Of a stretch of DNA of 64,000 nucleotides, positions 33,615-44,989 are shown piece by piece (the first letter of the stretch is position 1; each line of letters starts with the position of its first letter). The translations under genes were made by a program, and so were the position numbers. This DNA is from Streptomyces sp. JB150 (lineage in GTDB: Bacteria > Actinomycetota > Actinomycetes > Streptomycetales > Streptomycetaceae): NCBI RefSeq assembly GCF_011193355.1, contig NZ_CP049780.1:4167085-4231084 (forward strand). Reading direction: 5' to 3'. A model generated the notes under the pieces. That model did not search any database and was not told the DNA's origin. It saw only the letters and a program-made list of their open reading frames with translations.

Positions 33615-35219
33615 GTGGTCGAGCTGAGGCCGTGGCGGGCCGCGGGGCCGCGTCTGAGACGGGGTCTGACGCGGGTCGCGGACGCCGTGCGCCCTCCGCT
33701 CGCCCGTGCCGCGGCGGCGTCGGGGCCGCGGGTCGCGCGGCTGGCGCGGGCCGCGTCACCGCGGGTCGCGCGGATCACGCGGGTGAAGACCTGGCAGTAC
33801 ACCGCGGGTGCCGCCACCGCCGGTCTGGCGCTGGCCGCCGGTCTGGTGACCGCCGCGGGACCCTGGGACTCCACGGGTCAGCGTACGGCCGAGCGGGTCC
33901 GTGCCGCCGCCGCCGACCACGCGGGTGGCGCATCTCACGGCGGCGCCTCCGGCCGGGGCGGGACGAGCGGCACCGAGGGACCGCGTCCGGCGCCCAGCGC
34001 CGCGTCGGTGCTGGCCGGTCTCGGCGGCGCGAAGGGCACCGGCCGGCCGGGACCGGACGCCCGGGCCCTCGCCGCCACGCTGGACCCGCTGCTGGCGGAC
34101 CCGGCGCTCGGCCCGCGCCGCGCGGCCGCCGTCGTCGACATCGCCACCGGCGAACGGCTCTACGGCACGGCCGAGGCCGAGCCGCTCACCCCCGCCTCCA
34201 CCACCAAGATCGCCACCGCCGTGGCCGCGCTGTCCGCCCTCGGCCCCGAGCACCGCCTGACCACCCGGGCCGTCTTCGAACCCGACACCAAGGAACTCGT
34301 CCTGGTCGGCGGCGGCGACCCCACCCTGACCGCCGACCGCGACGCCGAGGGCCGCGCGAGCCTGCGCACCCTCGCCGCGAAGACCGCCGCCGCGCTGGAG
34401 AAAAGGGACGTCCGCGCGGTGACCCTGTCGTACGACACCACCCTGTACGCCGGCTCGGATCTTCACCCCATCGGGGTCAACGACAACCTGGCCCGCGTCA
34501 CCGCCCTGATGGCCGACGAGGCCCGTACCGACGACTCCGCCAGCGGTCCCGCGACGCGCCACCCCGACCCCGCCGCCGCGGCCACCCGCGCTTTCGCGGA
34601 CTTCCTGGAGGCCGAGGGAGTCAGGACGACGGCCCCCGGCCCGTCCAAGGCCACCGGCCGCGCGGACCGCCTCGCCGCCGTCTCCTCCCCACCGCTGTCC
34701 GCCCTCGTCGAGCAGATGCTCACCAACAGCGACAACGACATCGCCGAGGCCCTCGCCCGGCACACCGCCATCGCCACCGGTGAACGCCCCGACTTCGCCG
34801 GAGCCGGCCGCGCCGTCGAAGCCCGGCTGAAGAAGCTCGGCCTGCCGGTCGAGGGCGCCGTCATCAAGGACGGCAGCGGCCTCGACCGTACCGGCAAGCT
34901 CACGGCCTCCCTGCTCACCGCGCTCCTCACCACGGCCGCCGACCCCGCACACCCCGAACTGCGCCCCACCCTCACCGGCCTCCCCGTCGCCGGCTTCACC
35001 GGCACCCTGACCACCCGTTACGGCGACGGCGCGGCCGGCCTCGTCCGCGCCAAGACCGGCACGCTGACCGGCGTCAACGCGCTGGCCGGCACCGTCGTCG
35101 ACGACTCCGGCCGCGTCCTCGCCTTCGCCTTCCTCACCTCCGACACCCTCGACACCTCCGCAGCCCAGTCCGCCCTGGACCGCACCGCAACGGCCCTGGC
35201 GGCCTGCACCTGCGACTGA
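33615..35219 (+). CDS. dacB: D-alanyl-D-alanine carboxypeptidase (PBP4/DacB, S13)
   Basis: Peptidoglycan carboxypeptidase/endopeptidase of class C PBP type, about 534 residues. The N terminus is basic with one membrane anchor (about residues 60-80: TAGAATAGLALAAGLVTAAG), then a Gly/Ala linker. The three active-site motifs are intact: SxxK as Ser195-Thr-Thr-Lys198, SDN near residue 372 in TNSDNDIAE, and KTG at residue 480 in RAKTGTLTG. The large insertion between SxxK and SDN is typical of PBP4. GTG 33615 has AAAGGGG nine bases upstream; GTG 33609 is also possible. Confidence 0.92.
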   Translation: MVELRPWRAAGPRLRRGLTRVADAVRPPLARAAAASGPRVARLARAASPRVARITRVKTWQYTAGAATAGLALAAGLVTAAGPWDSTGQRTAERVRAAAADHAGGASHGGASGRGGTSGTEGPRPAPSAASVLAGLGGAKGTGRPGPDARALAATLDPLLADPALGPRRAAAVVDIATGERLYGTAEAEPLTPASTTKIATAVAALSALGPEHRLTTRAVFEPDTKELVLVGGGDPTLTADRDAEGRASLRTLAAKTAAALEKRDVRAVTLSYDTTLYAGSDLHPIGVNDNLARVTALMADEARTDDSASGPATRHPDPAAAATRAFADFLEAEGVRTTAPGPSKATGRADRLAAVSSPPLSALVEQMLTNSDNDIAEALARHTAIATGERPDFAGAGRAVEARLKKLGLPVEGAVIKDGSGLDRTGKLTASLLTALLTTAADPAHPELRPTLTGLPVAGFTGTLTTRYGDGAAGLVRAKTGTLTGVNALAGTVVDDSGRVLAFAFLTSDTLDTSAAQSALDRTATALAACTCD

Positions 35220-35544
35220 GACGGCGCCGCGCGGACAGCCGGCGGCGGTCACGCGGGGTGGGGCCTCCACGCGGTGCGGCCGGCCGGCCGCAGGTGGTGG
35301 CGTGGTTCGAGACGCCTCGCGGCTGGCGTCCGGGGCGGTCGCAGCCGTACCGCGAAAGCCGCACACCACCGTGCGGGGAGCGGGACACCGCCGCGCGCGG
35401 GGAGCCGGGCATGGTCGCGCGCGGGGGAGCCTCGGACCTGGTCGCGCGCCGCGGAGCCGGGGCGCCGGTTGGCAGCGGCCCCCGGACCGCCGGGGGCCTT
35501 CCCACGGCCTGCCCCCGTGCGGGGGCCTCACGTACGGTTGACAC
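35220..35544. other. Intergenic region before the zincin gene
   Basis: These 325 bp hold no gene I can support. The sequence is GC-rich with short degenerate repeats of GGGGAGCCGGG and GGTCGCGCGC (35390-35450) and small hairpins such as GCCCCCGTGCGGGGGC at 35511-35526. The end, TACGGT (35533-35538) and six bases before ATG 35545, looks like a leaderless promoter. Confidence 0.6.
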
Positions 35545-36675
35545 ATGACGAGCATCGGTGGCACGGCATCCGGCATGATCGACTGGAATCTCGCGGTGGC
35601 GACCGCGACCCGGCTCGTGCGGCCGGGCCCCGAGGTGACGCGCGACGAGGCCCGCGCCGTCGTCGCGGAGCTGCGCCGCCACGCCAAGGCCTCGGAGGAA
35701 CACGTCCGGGGCTTCACTCGTATGGGCACCGAGGACACCCACGACACCCCGGTCCTCGTCGTCGACCGCCCCGGCTGGATCCGGGCGAACGTCGCCGGCT
35801 TCCGGGAGATCCTGCGCCCGCTGCTGGAGAAGATGCAGGAGCGCCGCGGCTCCGGCCCCGGCGGCGCGGTCCTCGGCGCCGTCGGCGGCAAGGTCACCGG
35901 CGTGGAGCTGGGCATGCTGCTGTCCTTCCTGGCCTCCCGCGTCCTCGGCCAGTACGAGACCTTCGCCCCCGCCGCCCGCGACCTCCCCGCGGGCGGGCAA
36001 GGCGGTGGCCGGCTGCTGCTCGTCGCCCCGAACATCGTCCACGTCGAGCGCGAACTGGACGTACCGCCCCACGACTTCCGCCTGTGGGTGTGCCTGCACG
36101 AGGAGACCCACCGCACGCAGTTCTCCGCGGTGCCCTGGCTGCGGGACCACCTGGAGGGTGAAATCCAGTCGTTCCTGGCGGAGACCGACGTGGACGCCAT
36201 GACGATCCTCGAACGCGTTCGCGAAGCCGCCCAGACGCTCGCCGGCGGCCGCCCCGAGGCGGAGGAGGACGACGGCGGCCGCTCCTTCGTGGAGCTGGTG
36301 CAGACGCCCGCCCAGCGCGAGATCCTGGGCCGCCTCACCGCCGTGATGTCCCTCCTGGAGGGCCACGCGGACTTCGTGATGGACGGCGTGGGCCCCGCGG
36401 TCGTCCCGGCCGTGGGCGAGATCCGCGAGAAGTTCCAGCAGCGCCGCGCCAAGGGCGCCTCCCGCCTCGACCTGGCCCTGCGCAAGCTCCTCGGCCTGGA
36501 CGCCAAGCTCCGGCAGTACCGCGACGGCGAACGCTTCGTCCGGGCCGTCGTCGACGAGGTCGGCATGGACGGCTTCAACCGCGTGTGGACCTCCCCGAAC
36601 ACCCTCCCCACCAAGGGGGAGATCGCCAAACCGGCGGATTGGATCGCGCGGGTGCACCGCCGCAGTGAAACGTGA
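35545..36675 (+). CDS. Zincin-family protein (DUF2342 putative metallopeptidase)
   Basis: A 376-residue actinobacterial protein of the zincin-like DUF2342/coenzyme F420-associated family. The zinc motif HExxH is present at residues 185-189 in CLHEETHRTQF, and EGHADFVMDG further on supplies the likely third ligand. The N-terminal MIDWNLAVATATRLVRPGP is characteristic. Although annotated as metallopeptidases, the substrates are unknown. The gene is 193 bp upstream of tilS in the same direction; this order is common in actinomycetes. TACGGT six bases before the ATG suggests a leaderless mRNA. Confidence 0.88.
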   Translation: MTSIGGTASGMIDWNLAVATATRLVRPGPEVTRDEARAVVAELRRHAKASEEHVRGFTRMGTEDTHDTPVLVVDRPGWIRANVAGFREILRPLLEKMQERRGSGPGGAVLGAVGGKVTGVELGMLLSFLASRVLGQYETFAPAARDLPAGGQGGGRLLLVAPNIVHVERELDVPPHDFRLWVCLHEETHRTQFSAVPWLRDHLEGEIQSFLAETDVDAMTILERVREAAQTLAGGRPEAEEDDGGRSFVELVQTPAQREILGRLTAVMSLLEGHADFVMDGVGPAVVPAVGEIREKFQQRRAKGASRLDLALRKLLGLDAKLRQYRDGERFVRAVVDEVGMDGFNRVWTSPNTLPTKGEIAKPADWIARVHRRSET

Positions 36676-36868
36676 CACCGGGTGAGACGGTCGTGACACG
36701 GATCCGGCCGACGGCAGGCGAACGCTCCTGTAATCACCCGTCCGAGGGAGCGTGAGGCGTGCACAGGCGTGCAATGCTCGGGGAACGGCCCGGTTCTGTC
36801 ACCATCTACACACTCTGAGTGACCGACTCGGGCTCACCCCCCGGAAAACTTCATGAAGGGAACCGGAC

Positions 36869-37867
36869 ATGGGTCCCCATCCTGCGGTCGCGGCGATACG
36901 CCTGGCGGTCCGCCGCGTCCTCCACGACATCCTCAACGACCACAGCACCACCTCCCCGCCGCTCGTCCTCGTCGCCTGCTCCGGCGGCGCGGACTCCATG
37001 GCGCTCGCCTCCGCCCTCGCCTTCGAGGCGCCCAAACTCGGCATCCGCGCGGGCGGCGTCACCGTCGACCACGGCCTCCAGCCCGGCTCGGACCTGCGCG
37101 CCGCCGAGGTCTGCCTGCGGCTGCGCGAACTCGGCCTCGACCCCGTCGAGTCCACCGCCGTCACCGTCGGCCGCGCGGGCGGCCCCGAAGCCGCCGCCCG
37201 GGACGCCCGGTACGCCGCGCTCGACACCGCGGCGGAACGCCATGGCGCCGCCGCCGTCCTCCTCGGCCACACCCGCGACGACCAGGCCGAGACCGTACTG
37301 CTGGGGCTCGCCCGCGGATCCGGCATCCGCTCGCTGTCCGGAATGGCCGCGGTCTCGGGGGCCGGCGGCCGTTACCGGCGCCCCTTCCTCGAACTCGACC
37401 GGCAGACCGCCCGCAAGGCCTGCATGGTCCAGTCGCTGCCCGTGTGGGACGACCCGCACAACGCCGACCCCTCCTACACCCGCTCCCGGCTGCGCCACGA
37501 GGGCCTGCCCGCGCTGGAGAAGGCCCTCGGCAAGGGCGTCGTCGAGGCCCTCGCCCGGACGGCCCAGCTCTCCCGCGACGACGCCGACGCCCTCGACGCC
37601 TGGGCCCGCCAGGCCGAGGCCACCGTCCGCGACGCCGCCGGCCTGCTGGAGTGCGCCAGGCTCTACGCCCTGCCGCCCGCCGTCCGCCGCCGGATCCTGC
37701 GCCGCGCGGCCATCGAGGCCGGCGCCCCGGCCGGCTCGCTGTTCGCCCGCCACATCGAGGAAGTCGACCGGCTGATCACCGGATGGCGCGGTCAGGGAGC
37801 CATCAACCTCCCCGGCAAAGTCGTCGCCCGGCGGCAGGGTGGCAGACTGGTGATTCGGCAAGGCTGA
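36869..37867 (+). CDS. tilS: tRNA(Ile)-lysidine synthetase
   Basis: Modifies C34 of the CAU-anticodon tRNA-Ile to lysidine so that it reads AUA. The 332-residue protein has the PP-loop SGGADS at residues 38-43, then VDHGLQPGS and the [14 protein letters not shown] motif, plus RRPFLELDR and [11 protein letters not shown]. It is essential in most bacteria. The start ATG 36869 gives [18 protein letters not shown]. hpt follows 50 bp downstream, as in many Gram-positive genomes. Confidence 0.96.
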   Translation: MGPHPAVAAIRLAVRRVLHDILNDHSTTSPPLVLVACSGGADSMALASALAFEAPKLGIRAGGVTVDHGLQPGSDLRAAEVCLRLRELGLDPVESTAVTVGRAGGPEAAARDARYAALDTAAERHGAAAVLLGHTRDDQAETVLLGLARGSGIRSLSGMAAVSGAGGRYRRPFLELDRQTARKACMVQSLPVWDDPHNADPSYTRSRLRHEGLPALEKALGKGVVEALARTAQLSRDDADALDAWARQAEATVRDAAGLLECARLYALPPAVRRRILRRAAIEAGAPAGSLFARHIEEVDRLITGWRGQGAINLPGKVVARRQGGRLVIRQG

Positions 37868-37917
37868 AGACCTGCCCGTCTCGACGGGGCGGGCAGCCGG
37901 TGGGACGACCGAAAGTG

Positions 37918-38478
37918 ATGCGGGTGGACGCGAAAGACATGGGTGCCGACCTCCAGCAGGTGCTCATCACCAAGGAAGAGATCGACGCCAAGCTGGCCGA
38001 GCTGGCCGCGAAGATCGACGCGGAGTACGCGGGGAAGGACCTGCTGATCGTCGGCGTGCTCAAGGGCGCGGTGATGGTCATGGCCGACCTCGCGCGGGCG
38101 CTGTCCACCCCCGTCACCATGGACTGGATGGCCGTGTCCTCCTACGGCGCGGGCACCCAGTCCTCCGGTGTGGTGCGGATCCTCAAGGACCTCGACACCG
38201 ACATCAAGGGCAAGCACGTCCTGATCGTCGAGGACATCATCGACTCCGGCCTGACCCTGTCCTGGCTGATCAACAACCTCGGCTCGCGCGAGCCCGCCTC
38301 CCTGAAGGTGTGCACGCTGCTGCGCAAGCCGGACGCCGCCAAGGTCGCCATCGACGTCGAGTGGGTCGGCTTCGACATCCCCAACGAGTTCGTCGTGGGC
38401 TACGGCCTGGACTACGCCGAGAAGTACCGCAACCTGCCGTTCGTCGGTACGCTCGCGCCGCACGTCTACGGTGGCTGA
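37918..38478 (+). CDS. hpt: Hypoxanthine phosphoribosyltransferase
   Basis: Purine salvage enzyme of 186 residues that makes IMP or GMP from hypoxanthine or guanine and PRPP. The PRPP-binding motif [17 protein letters not shown] is complete, and the base-binding region contains [35 protein letters not shown] is the N-terminal loop. ATG 37918 is chosen; a GTG directly before it (37915) could also serve. The tilS-hpt-ftsH order is conserved. Confidence 0.96.
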   Translation: MRVDAKDMGADLQQVLITKEEIDAKLAELAAKIDAEYAGKDLLIVGVLKGAVMVMADLARALSTPVTMDWMAVSSYGAGTQSSGVVRILKDLDTDIKGKHVLIVEDIIDSGLTLSWLINNLGSREPASLKVCTLLRKPDAAKVAIDVEWVGFDIPNEFVVGYGLDYAEKYRNLPFVGTLAPHVYGG

Positions 38479-38683
38479 CGCCGCGCCCGTGCGTCGGCTG
38501 GGCCGGCGGAGCGCCTTTCCGGCGTGATCGGGAACCCCGGCGGGTCACGCGGCGTTGGAGCATGCAGACGGGCTTGCCAGCCGTCCCGTACGGCTTCGGG
38601 CGCCGATGCTGGGGTACCGTCAGAAGAACTGTCTTATCAAACTCACTATGGCAGGAGGGACGGGGCGGCACCGCTCCGTATGG

Positions 38684-40729
<2,046 letters not shown>

Positions 40730-40789
40730 CCCGCCCGGTGGCCGCCCCGGTGGCCACAGCGCGCCCGACGGCCTCAGCAGGCCCGGAAT

Positions 40790-40832
40790 GGATGCCGCGC
40801 CCCCCTGGTTCTAGCCTTGGGGCGCGGCATCC
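40790..40832 (+). terminator. Hairpin between ftsH and folE
   Basis: Arms GGATGCCGCGCCCC (40790-40803) and GGGGCGCGGCATCC (40819-40832) form a 14 bp stem. The 15-base loop contains TAGCCT (40812-40817), which could also be a -10 box for folE. The structure may end the ftsH transcript. Confidence 0.75.
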
Positions 40833-40900
40833 GCCATTTCCCGGCCGCTGCCCGGCTGCCGCCGCCGGGGAGGGCACGACACACAGGAACGAGGCACCAC

Positions 40901-41506
40901 ATGACCGACCCCGTGACGCTGGACGGCGAGGGCACGATCGGCGAGTTCGACGAGAAGCGCGCCGAGAACGCCGTACGCGAACTCCTGATCGCGGTCGGCG
41001 AGGACCCGGACCGCGAGGGCCTGCGGGAGACGCCGGCGCGGGTGGCGCGGGCGTACAAGGAGATATTCGCCGGGCTGTGGCAGAAGCCCGAGGACGTCCT
41101 GACGACCACCTTCGACCTCGGGCACGACGAGATGGTGCTGGTCAAGGACATCGAGGTGTACTCGACCTGTGAGCACCACCTGGTGCCGTTCCGGGGTGTC
41201 GCGCACGTCGGTTACATCCCGTCCACCACCGGCAAGATCACCGGGCTGTCGAAGCTGGCCCGGCTGGTGGACGTCTACGCCCGCCGCCCCCAGGTGCAGG
41301 AACGACTCACCACGCAGATCGCGGACTCCCTGATGGAGATCCTGGAGCCGCGCGGGGTGATCGTCGTCATCGAGTGCGAGCACATGTGCATGTCGATGCG
41401 CGGCATCCGCAAGCCGGGCGCGAAGACCATCACCTCGGCCGTGCGCGGGCAGCTGCGGGACGCGGCGACGCGCAACGAGGCGATGAGCCTGATCATGGCG
41501 CACTGA
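40901..41506 (+). CDS. folE: GTP cyclohydrolase I
   Basis: First enzyme of folate synthesis, turning GTP into 7,8-dihydroneopterin triphosphate. It has 201 residues with [20 protein letters not shown] near the start. The zinc site is Cys90 and His93 in [10 protein letters not shown] and Cys163 in [10 protein letters not shown]. The C-terminal [16 protein letters not shown] is family-typical. It runs opposite to the other folate genes, whose operon ends 59 bp away at the DUF3180 gene, so folate genes are split into two converging units. Confidence 0.98.
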   Translation: MTDPVTLDGEGTIGEFDEKRAENAVRELLIAVGEDPDREGLRETPARVARAYKEIFAGLWQKPEDVLTTTFDLGHDEMVLVKDIEVYSTCEHHLVPFRGVAHVGYIPSTTGKITGLSKLARLVDVYARRPQVQERLTTQIADSLMEILEPRGVIVVIECEHMCMSMRGIRKPGAKTITSAVRGQLRDAATRNEAMSLIMAH

Positions 41507-41564
41507 GCGTACTGAAGGCGCTGGGGAGTGCACTGGGGCCGTTGGGCGCGCTGGGCGCCCGGGG

Positions 41565-42053
41565 TCAGGCCGCCGGTGCCGTTCCCGGGCCGCCCGGCTC
41601 GTCGTCCTCCGGGAGCCGGCAGACCCGCTCCAGGAACAGCGCCGCCGCTATGACGGCGATGCCGGCCAGCACCGAGAAGCCGGCGTAGATCGCCTGGTCG
41701 CGGCGGGCCGGGATGTCCAGGGACTCCAGCAGGACGACGCCCGTACCGCCGTACATCCCGGCGACGAGGGCGGCCACCAGGGCGCTGGCCTGGCCGAAGA
41801 CCACCGCGCGGGCCGCCATCAGCGGGTCGACGCCCCTGGCCTCGGGGCGGCGCTCGCGCTGGGCCTTCAGCCGCGAGCGCAGCGAGAGCGCCGTGGCCAG
41901 CAACACCACGGCGATCAGCGCCAGGACGATGGGGGCGGCCAGCGGGACGCTCGGCAGGGTGCCCAGCGACGTCCACAGGCGGGCGCCCGCCCAGGACAGC
42001 ACTCCGGCGACGACGAACACGCCGGCCAGCACCCTGATGCGCAGCTCTCTCAC
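41565..42053 (-). CDS. DUF3180 membrane protein
   Basis: A 162-residue actinobacterial membrane protein of unknown function with four hydrophobic segments: VLAGVFVVAGVLSWAGARLW, VPLAAPIVLALIAVVLLATA, ALVAALVAGMYGGTGVVLL and AIYAGFSVLAGIAVIAAALF. Between them is the signature LRSRLKAQRERRPEARGVDPLMAAR. The GTG start follows AAGGGA. It is the last gene of the folP-NTF2-folB-folK unit, 70 bp after folK, a position it holds in many actinomycetes. Confidence 0.9.
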   Translation of the reverse strand: MRELRIRVLAGVFVVAGVLSWAGARLWTSLGTLPSVPLAAPIVLALIAVVLLATALSLRSRLKAQRERRPEARGVDPLMAARAVVFGQASALVAALVAGMYGGTGVVLLESLDIPARRDQAIYAGFSVLAGIAVIAAALFLERVCRLPEDDEPGGPGTAPAA

Positions 42054-42123
42054 GGTGTCCCTTCGGCTTCCCCGGTCTTCGGCCGGGGGATCTCCCCGAC
42101 GGTGGTCGTCTTGACCTTAACGA

Positions 42124-42735
42124 CTACTCGGGCAGCCGGAGTTCCAGGTCGGCGCGGGGCGCGACCCCTTCGCGGGTGAGCGCGCCGAGCAGTTCGGCGA
42201 CCGAGCCGCGGCCGGGCAGCTGGGCGTCGGGGTCCACGTCGAGCCAGGGGGCGAGGACGAAGGCGCGTTCGTGGGCGCGCGGGTGGGGGAGGGTCAGCCG
42301 GGGGTCGTCGGAGACGACGCCGTCGTACGACACGATGTCCACGTCCAGGGTGCGCGCGCCCCAGCGCTCGTCGCGGACCCGGTGGAAGGCCTCCTCGACC
42401 GCGTGCGCCCGCTCCAGCAGGGAGGACGGCGGCAGGGTCGTCTTCAGCACGACGACCGCGTTGAAGTACGACGGCTGGCTGCCGGGCTCGACGCCCCAGG
42501 GCTCCGTCTCGTACACCGGCGAGACCGCCTTGACCCGTACGCCCGGGGTGTCCTCCAGCGCGTCGACGGCCCCCTGGAGGGTCTCCAGGCGGTTGCCGAG
42601 GTTGGAGCCGAGGGAGAGCACGGCGCGCTGCGGGTTGTGCAGGGTGGTGTCGGCGGCGTCGACCTTCTCGACGACGGAGGCGGGCACCGGCTGTACGGTC
42701 GGGTCGGTCGGACCCTGCGTGAAGGATGCGGTCAT
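42124..42735 (-). CDS. folK: 2-amino-4-hydroxy-6-hydroxymethyldihydropteridine pyrophosphokinase
   Basis: Transfers pyrophosphate from ATP to 6-hydroxymethyl-dihydropterin. The 203-residue protein has a 35-residue N-terminal extension, then the family start RAVLSLGSNLGNRLETLQGA. The catalytic signature is RVRDERWGARTLDVDIVSYD, and the PHPRAHERAFVLAPW motif follows. The start ATG overlaps the folB stop (ATGA), so FolB and FolK are coupled. Confidence 0.96.
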   Translation of the reverse strand: MTASFTQGPTDPTVQPVPASVVEKVDAADTTLHNPQRAVLSLGSNLGNRLETLQGAVDALEDTPGVRVKAVSPVYETEPWGVEPGSQPSYFNAVVVLKTTLPPSSLLERAHAVEEAFHRVRDERWGARTLDVDIVSYDGVVSDDPRLTLPHPRAHERAFVLAPWLDVDPDAQLPGRGSVAELLGALTREGVAPRADLELRLPE

Positions 42736-43091
42736 ACTCGGCTCCGGGTGATGGTGACGGTCACGTCGTCGAAGGGGACCGTGATCGGCGCGTCCGGTTT
42801 GTGGACGCGGACCTCGACCTCCTGGACCCCCTCGTGCTTCAGACAGGCCTGGGCGATGCGCTCGGCAAGGGTCTCGATGAGGTTCACCGGCTCGCCCTCG
42901 ACGACGGCCACGACCTCCTCCGCCACGATGCCGTAGTGCACGGTCTTCGCCAGGTCGTCGTCGGCCGCGGCCGGGCGGGTGTCCAGGCCCAGGACGAGGT
43001 CCACGATGAAGGTCTGGCCCTCCTCGCGTTCCTTGGGGAACACTCCGTGGTGCCCGCGGGCCTTCAGGCCGCGCAGCGCGACACGATCCAC
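42732..43091 (-). CDS. folB: Dihydroneopterin aldolase
   Basis: Cleaves dihydroneopterin to 6-hydroxymethyl-dihydropterin and glycolaldehyde. It has 119 residues: VDRVALRGLKARGHHGVFPK with the conserved HGVF, then EREEGQTFIVDLVLGLD and the catalytic-site region VNLIETLAERIA. The GTG start is supported by AGGAG about nine bases upstream. It overlaps folK by four bases. Confidence 0.96.
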   Translation of the reverse strand: MDRVALRGLKARGHHGVFPKEREEGQTFIVDLVLGLDTRPAAADDDLAKTVHYGIVAEEVVAVVEGEPVNLIETLAERIAQACLKHEGVQEVEVRVHKPDAPITVPFDDVTVTITRSRV

Positions 43092-43372
43092 GCGAATCAC
43101 TCCTGCAGTCGTCGGTTGCGGCCGGCCCGTGCCGCGTGCGGACGGCACACCGGCCTCGGACGAATCTACCCGCGGGCACCGACAGTGCCGGGCCACGGGG
43201 CGTGGGTCCGGACCGGTGCCCGGTGGGTTCACCGTGTGTTTCCCCCGGGGAACCCGGCGGATCAGGGGCTGGTAGCCGCCTCTACCCCGAGGGGCGTGAT
43301 CCCAACCACTCCTTGGTCCCTTCGGGCCCTGTCGCACGTCGCGTCGGGGCCCTCACCAGAGCGCCTACCCAC
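43092..43372. other. Intergenic gap inside the folate gene group
   Basis: These 281 bp lie between the NTF2-like gene and folB on the same strand. No family-like ORF is visible. The part 43200-43345 contains several short C and G runs that can pair, such as CCCCCGGGG and TACCCCGAGGGG, so a structured leader RNA for folB-folK is possible, but I recognise no known riboswitch. Confidence 0.5.
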
Positions 43373-43876
43373 TCAGGCCGGGGTCTCGTCGTCCTCGTCC
43401 TCGTCGTTCTCGGTCAGTACGGGTGAAGCGTGGTGCGACCAGAGCTTCCAGCCGTCGGACGTGCGCCGGAACACGTTGGTGGCGACCACGAGCTGGCCCA
43501 CGAGCGGTCCCAGCTCGTCGCCCTCCGCGGGGGCGGGGCCGCCGCTGAGGATGTTCTCGGTGCAGGTCACCAGGGCGGTGTCGCCGGTGACGGAGACGTG
43601 CACGTCGGTGAGGAAGAACTGGATGTAGTCGGTGTTCGCCATGATCAGCGCGTACGACCGCAGCACCTCGCCGCGGCCGGTCAGCACCGGCCAGCCGGGG
43701 TGCACGCAGGAGATCACGCCGGTGTCCGCCGGGTCGTGGTACGTCTCGTCGACGCCCAGGTCGGCGGGGGTGAGCCAGAGCCGGGAGACGGTCTCGAAGT
43801 CGCCGCGCTCCAGGGCCTCGTAGAAGGCGGTGTTGGCGAGCTCGACCTGCTCGACGTCGGTGTGGGGGGCGCTCAC
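43373..43876 (-). CDS. NTF2/SnoaL-like fold protein
   Basis: A 167-residue protein with a cone-shaped SnoaL/NTF2 fold pattern: VELANTAFYEALERGDFETV, then VSRLWLTPADLGVDETYHDP, GRGEVLRSYALIM and, near the end, VATNVFRRTSDGWKLWSHHAS. The acidic C terminus is NDEDEDDETPA. Its GTG start overlaps the folP stop (GTGA), so it is co-translated with FolP. Small NTF2 proteins sit at this place in Streptomyces folate clusters; a catalytic role has not been shown to my knowledge. Confidence 0.87.
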   Translation of the reverse strand: MSAPHTDVEQVELANTAFYEALERGDFETVSRLWLTPADLGVDETYHDPADTGVISCVHPGWPVLTGRGEVLRSYALIMANTDYIQFFLTDVHVSVTGDTALVTCTENILSGGPAPAEGDELGPLVGQLVVATNVFRRTSDGWKLWSHHASPVLTENDEDEDDETPA

Positions 43877-44928
43877 CGGGCTCCTTCGGAGGCGCGTGCG
43901 CCGGTGGTGTCGGAGGCGGCGGGGGTGTCGGAGGCGGCGGGGGTGGTGGGGGCGGCAGCGGTGGGGGCGGTGGTGTCGACGGGGCGGACGTCGGGGGCGC
44001 ATGCGCCGGGCGTGTGGGGGGTGCCGTGCGCCTGGTGGGCGCGGTCCGCGCCGGGCGCGCCGACCGCCATACGCGCTCCTTCGACGGCGCGTACGACGCG
44101 TACCGCGTCCGCCGTCGCGCGTACCTCGTGCACGCGGACCGCCCACGCGCCGGCGTGCGCCGCGAGGGCGGAGACGGCGGCCGTCGCGGCGTCGCGCTCC
44201 CGCGCGGGCGGCGGGGCGCCGTCCGGGCCGGCGAGCACCCGGCCGAGGAACCGCTTGCGGGACGCGGCGACGAGCAGCGGGTAACCCAGGGCGCGGAGCC
44301 GGTCGAGGTGGGCGAGCAGGGCCAGGTCGTGCTCGGCGTCCTTGGAGAAGCCGAGGCCGGGGTCGACGACGATCCGGTCGGCGGCGATGCCGCCCGCCAG
44401 CACGGCCTCCACGCGCGCGTTCAGCTCGTCGACGACCTCGGTGACGACGTCGTCGTAGACGCCCCGGACGTTGCCGCCCGCCAGGAAGCCGCGCCAGTGC
44501 ATGACGACGAAGGGCGCGCCGGCGTCGGCCACGGCCGGGATCATCGCCGGGTCGGCGAGGCCGCCGCTGACGTCGTTGACGAGGGCGGCGCCGGCCGCGA
44601 GGGCCTGGGCGGCGACCGAGGCGCGCATGGTGTCGACGGACACGACGACGCCCTCGGAGGCCAGCTCGCGGACGACGGGGATGACGCGCCGCAGCTCCTC
44701 GGCCTCGTCGACCCGGGTGGCGCCGGGGCGGGTGGACTCGCCGCCGACGTCGACGAGGTCGGCGCCCTGGGCGACCATCTCCAGGCCGTGCTTGACCGCG
44801 GCGGTCGTGTCGAACCAGCGGCCGCCGTCGGAGAAGGAATCGGGCGTCACGTTGACGACGCCCATGACCGCGCAGCGGTCCCATTCCGGGAGGCCCGCGA
44901 TGCGTCCGCGTCCGCTCTGGTTGCTCAT
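43873..44928 (-). CDS. folP: Dihydropteroate synthase
   Basis: Joins p-aminobenzoate to hydroxymethyl-dihydropterin pyrophosphate and is the sulfonamide target. The 351-residue protein has MGVVNVTPDSFSDGGRWFD, DVGGESTRPGA, NDVSGG, and VDPGLGFSKDAEH with SRKRFLGRVL. The last 55 residues are a Pro/Ala/Thr-rich extension absent from most FolP proteins, encoded partly by an 18 bp repeat near 43903-43940. The minus-strand TACGCT (44940-44935) lies six bases before the ATG, so the operon mRNA is probably leaderless. Confidence 0.96.
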   Translation of the reverse strand: MSNQSGRGRIAGLPEWDRCAVMGVVNVTPDSFSDGGRWFDTTAAVKHGLEMVAQGADLVDVGGESTRPGATRVDEAEELRRVIPVVRELASEGVVVSVDTMRASVAAQALAAGAALVNDVSGGLADPAMIPAVADAGAPFVVMHWRGFLAGGNVRGVYDDVVTEVVDELNARVEAVLAGGIAADRIVVDPGLGFSKDAEHDLALLAHLDRLRALGYPLLVAASRKRFLGRVLAGPDGAPPPARERDAATAAVSALAAHAGAWAVRVHEVRATADAVRVVRAVEGARMAVGAPGADRAHQAHGTPHTPGACAPDVRPVDTTAPTAAAPTTPAASDTPAASDTTGARASEGAR

Positions 44929-44989
44929 ACGTTCAGCGTAGGCCCCGGGCCGCCCGGCTCCCCGCCCGCCGTCCCGCTCGCCTTCCGCG

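Noticed and set aside
33756..36764. A 1002-residue minus-strand open frame
   Set aside because: It spans two real plus-strand genes (carboxypeptidase and zincin) and has shadow composition.
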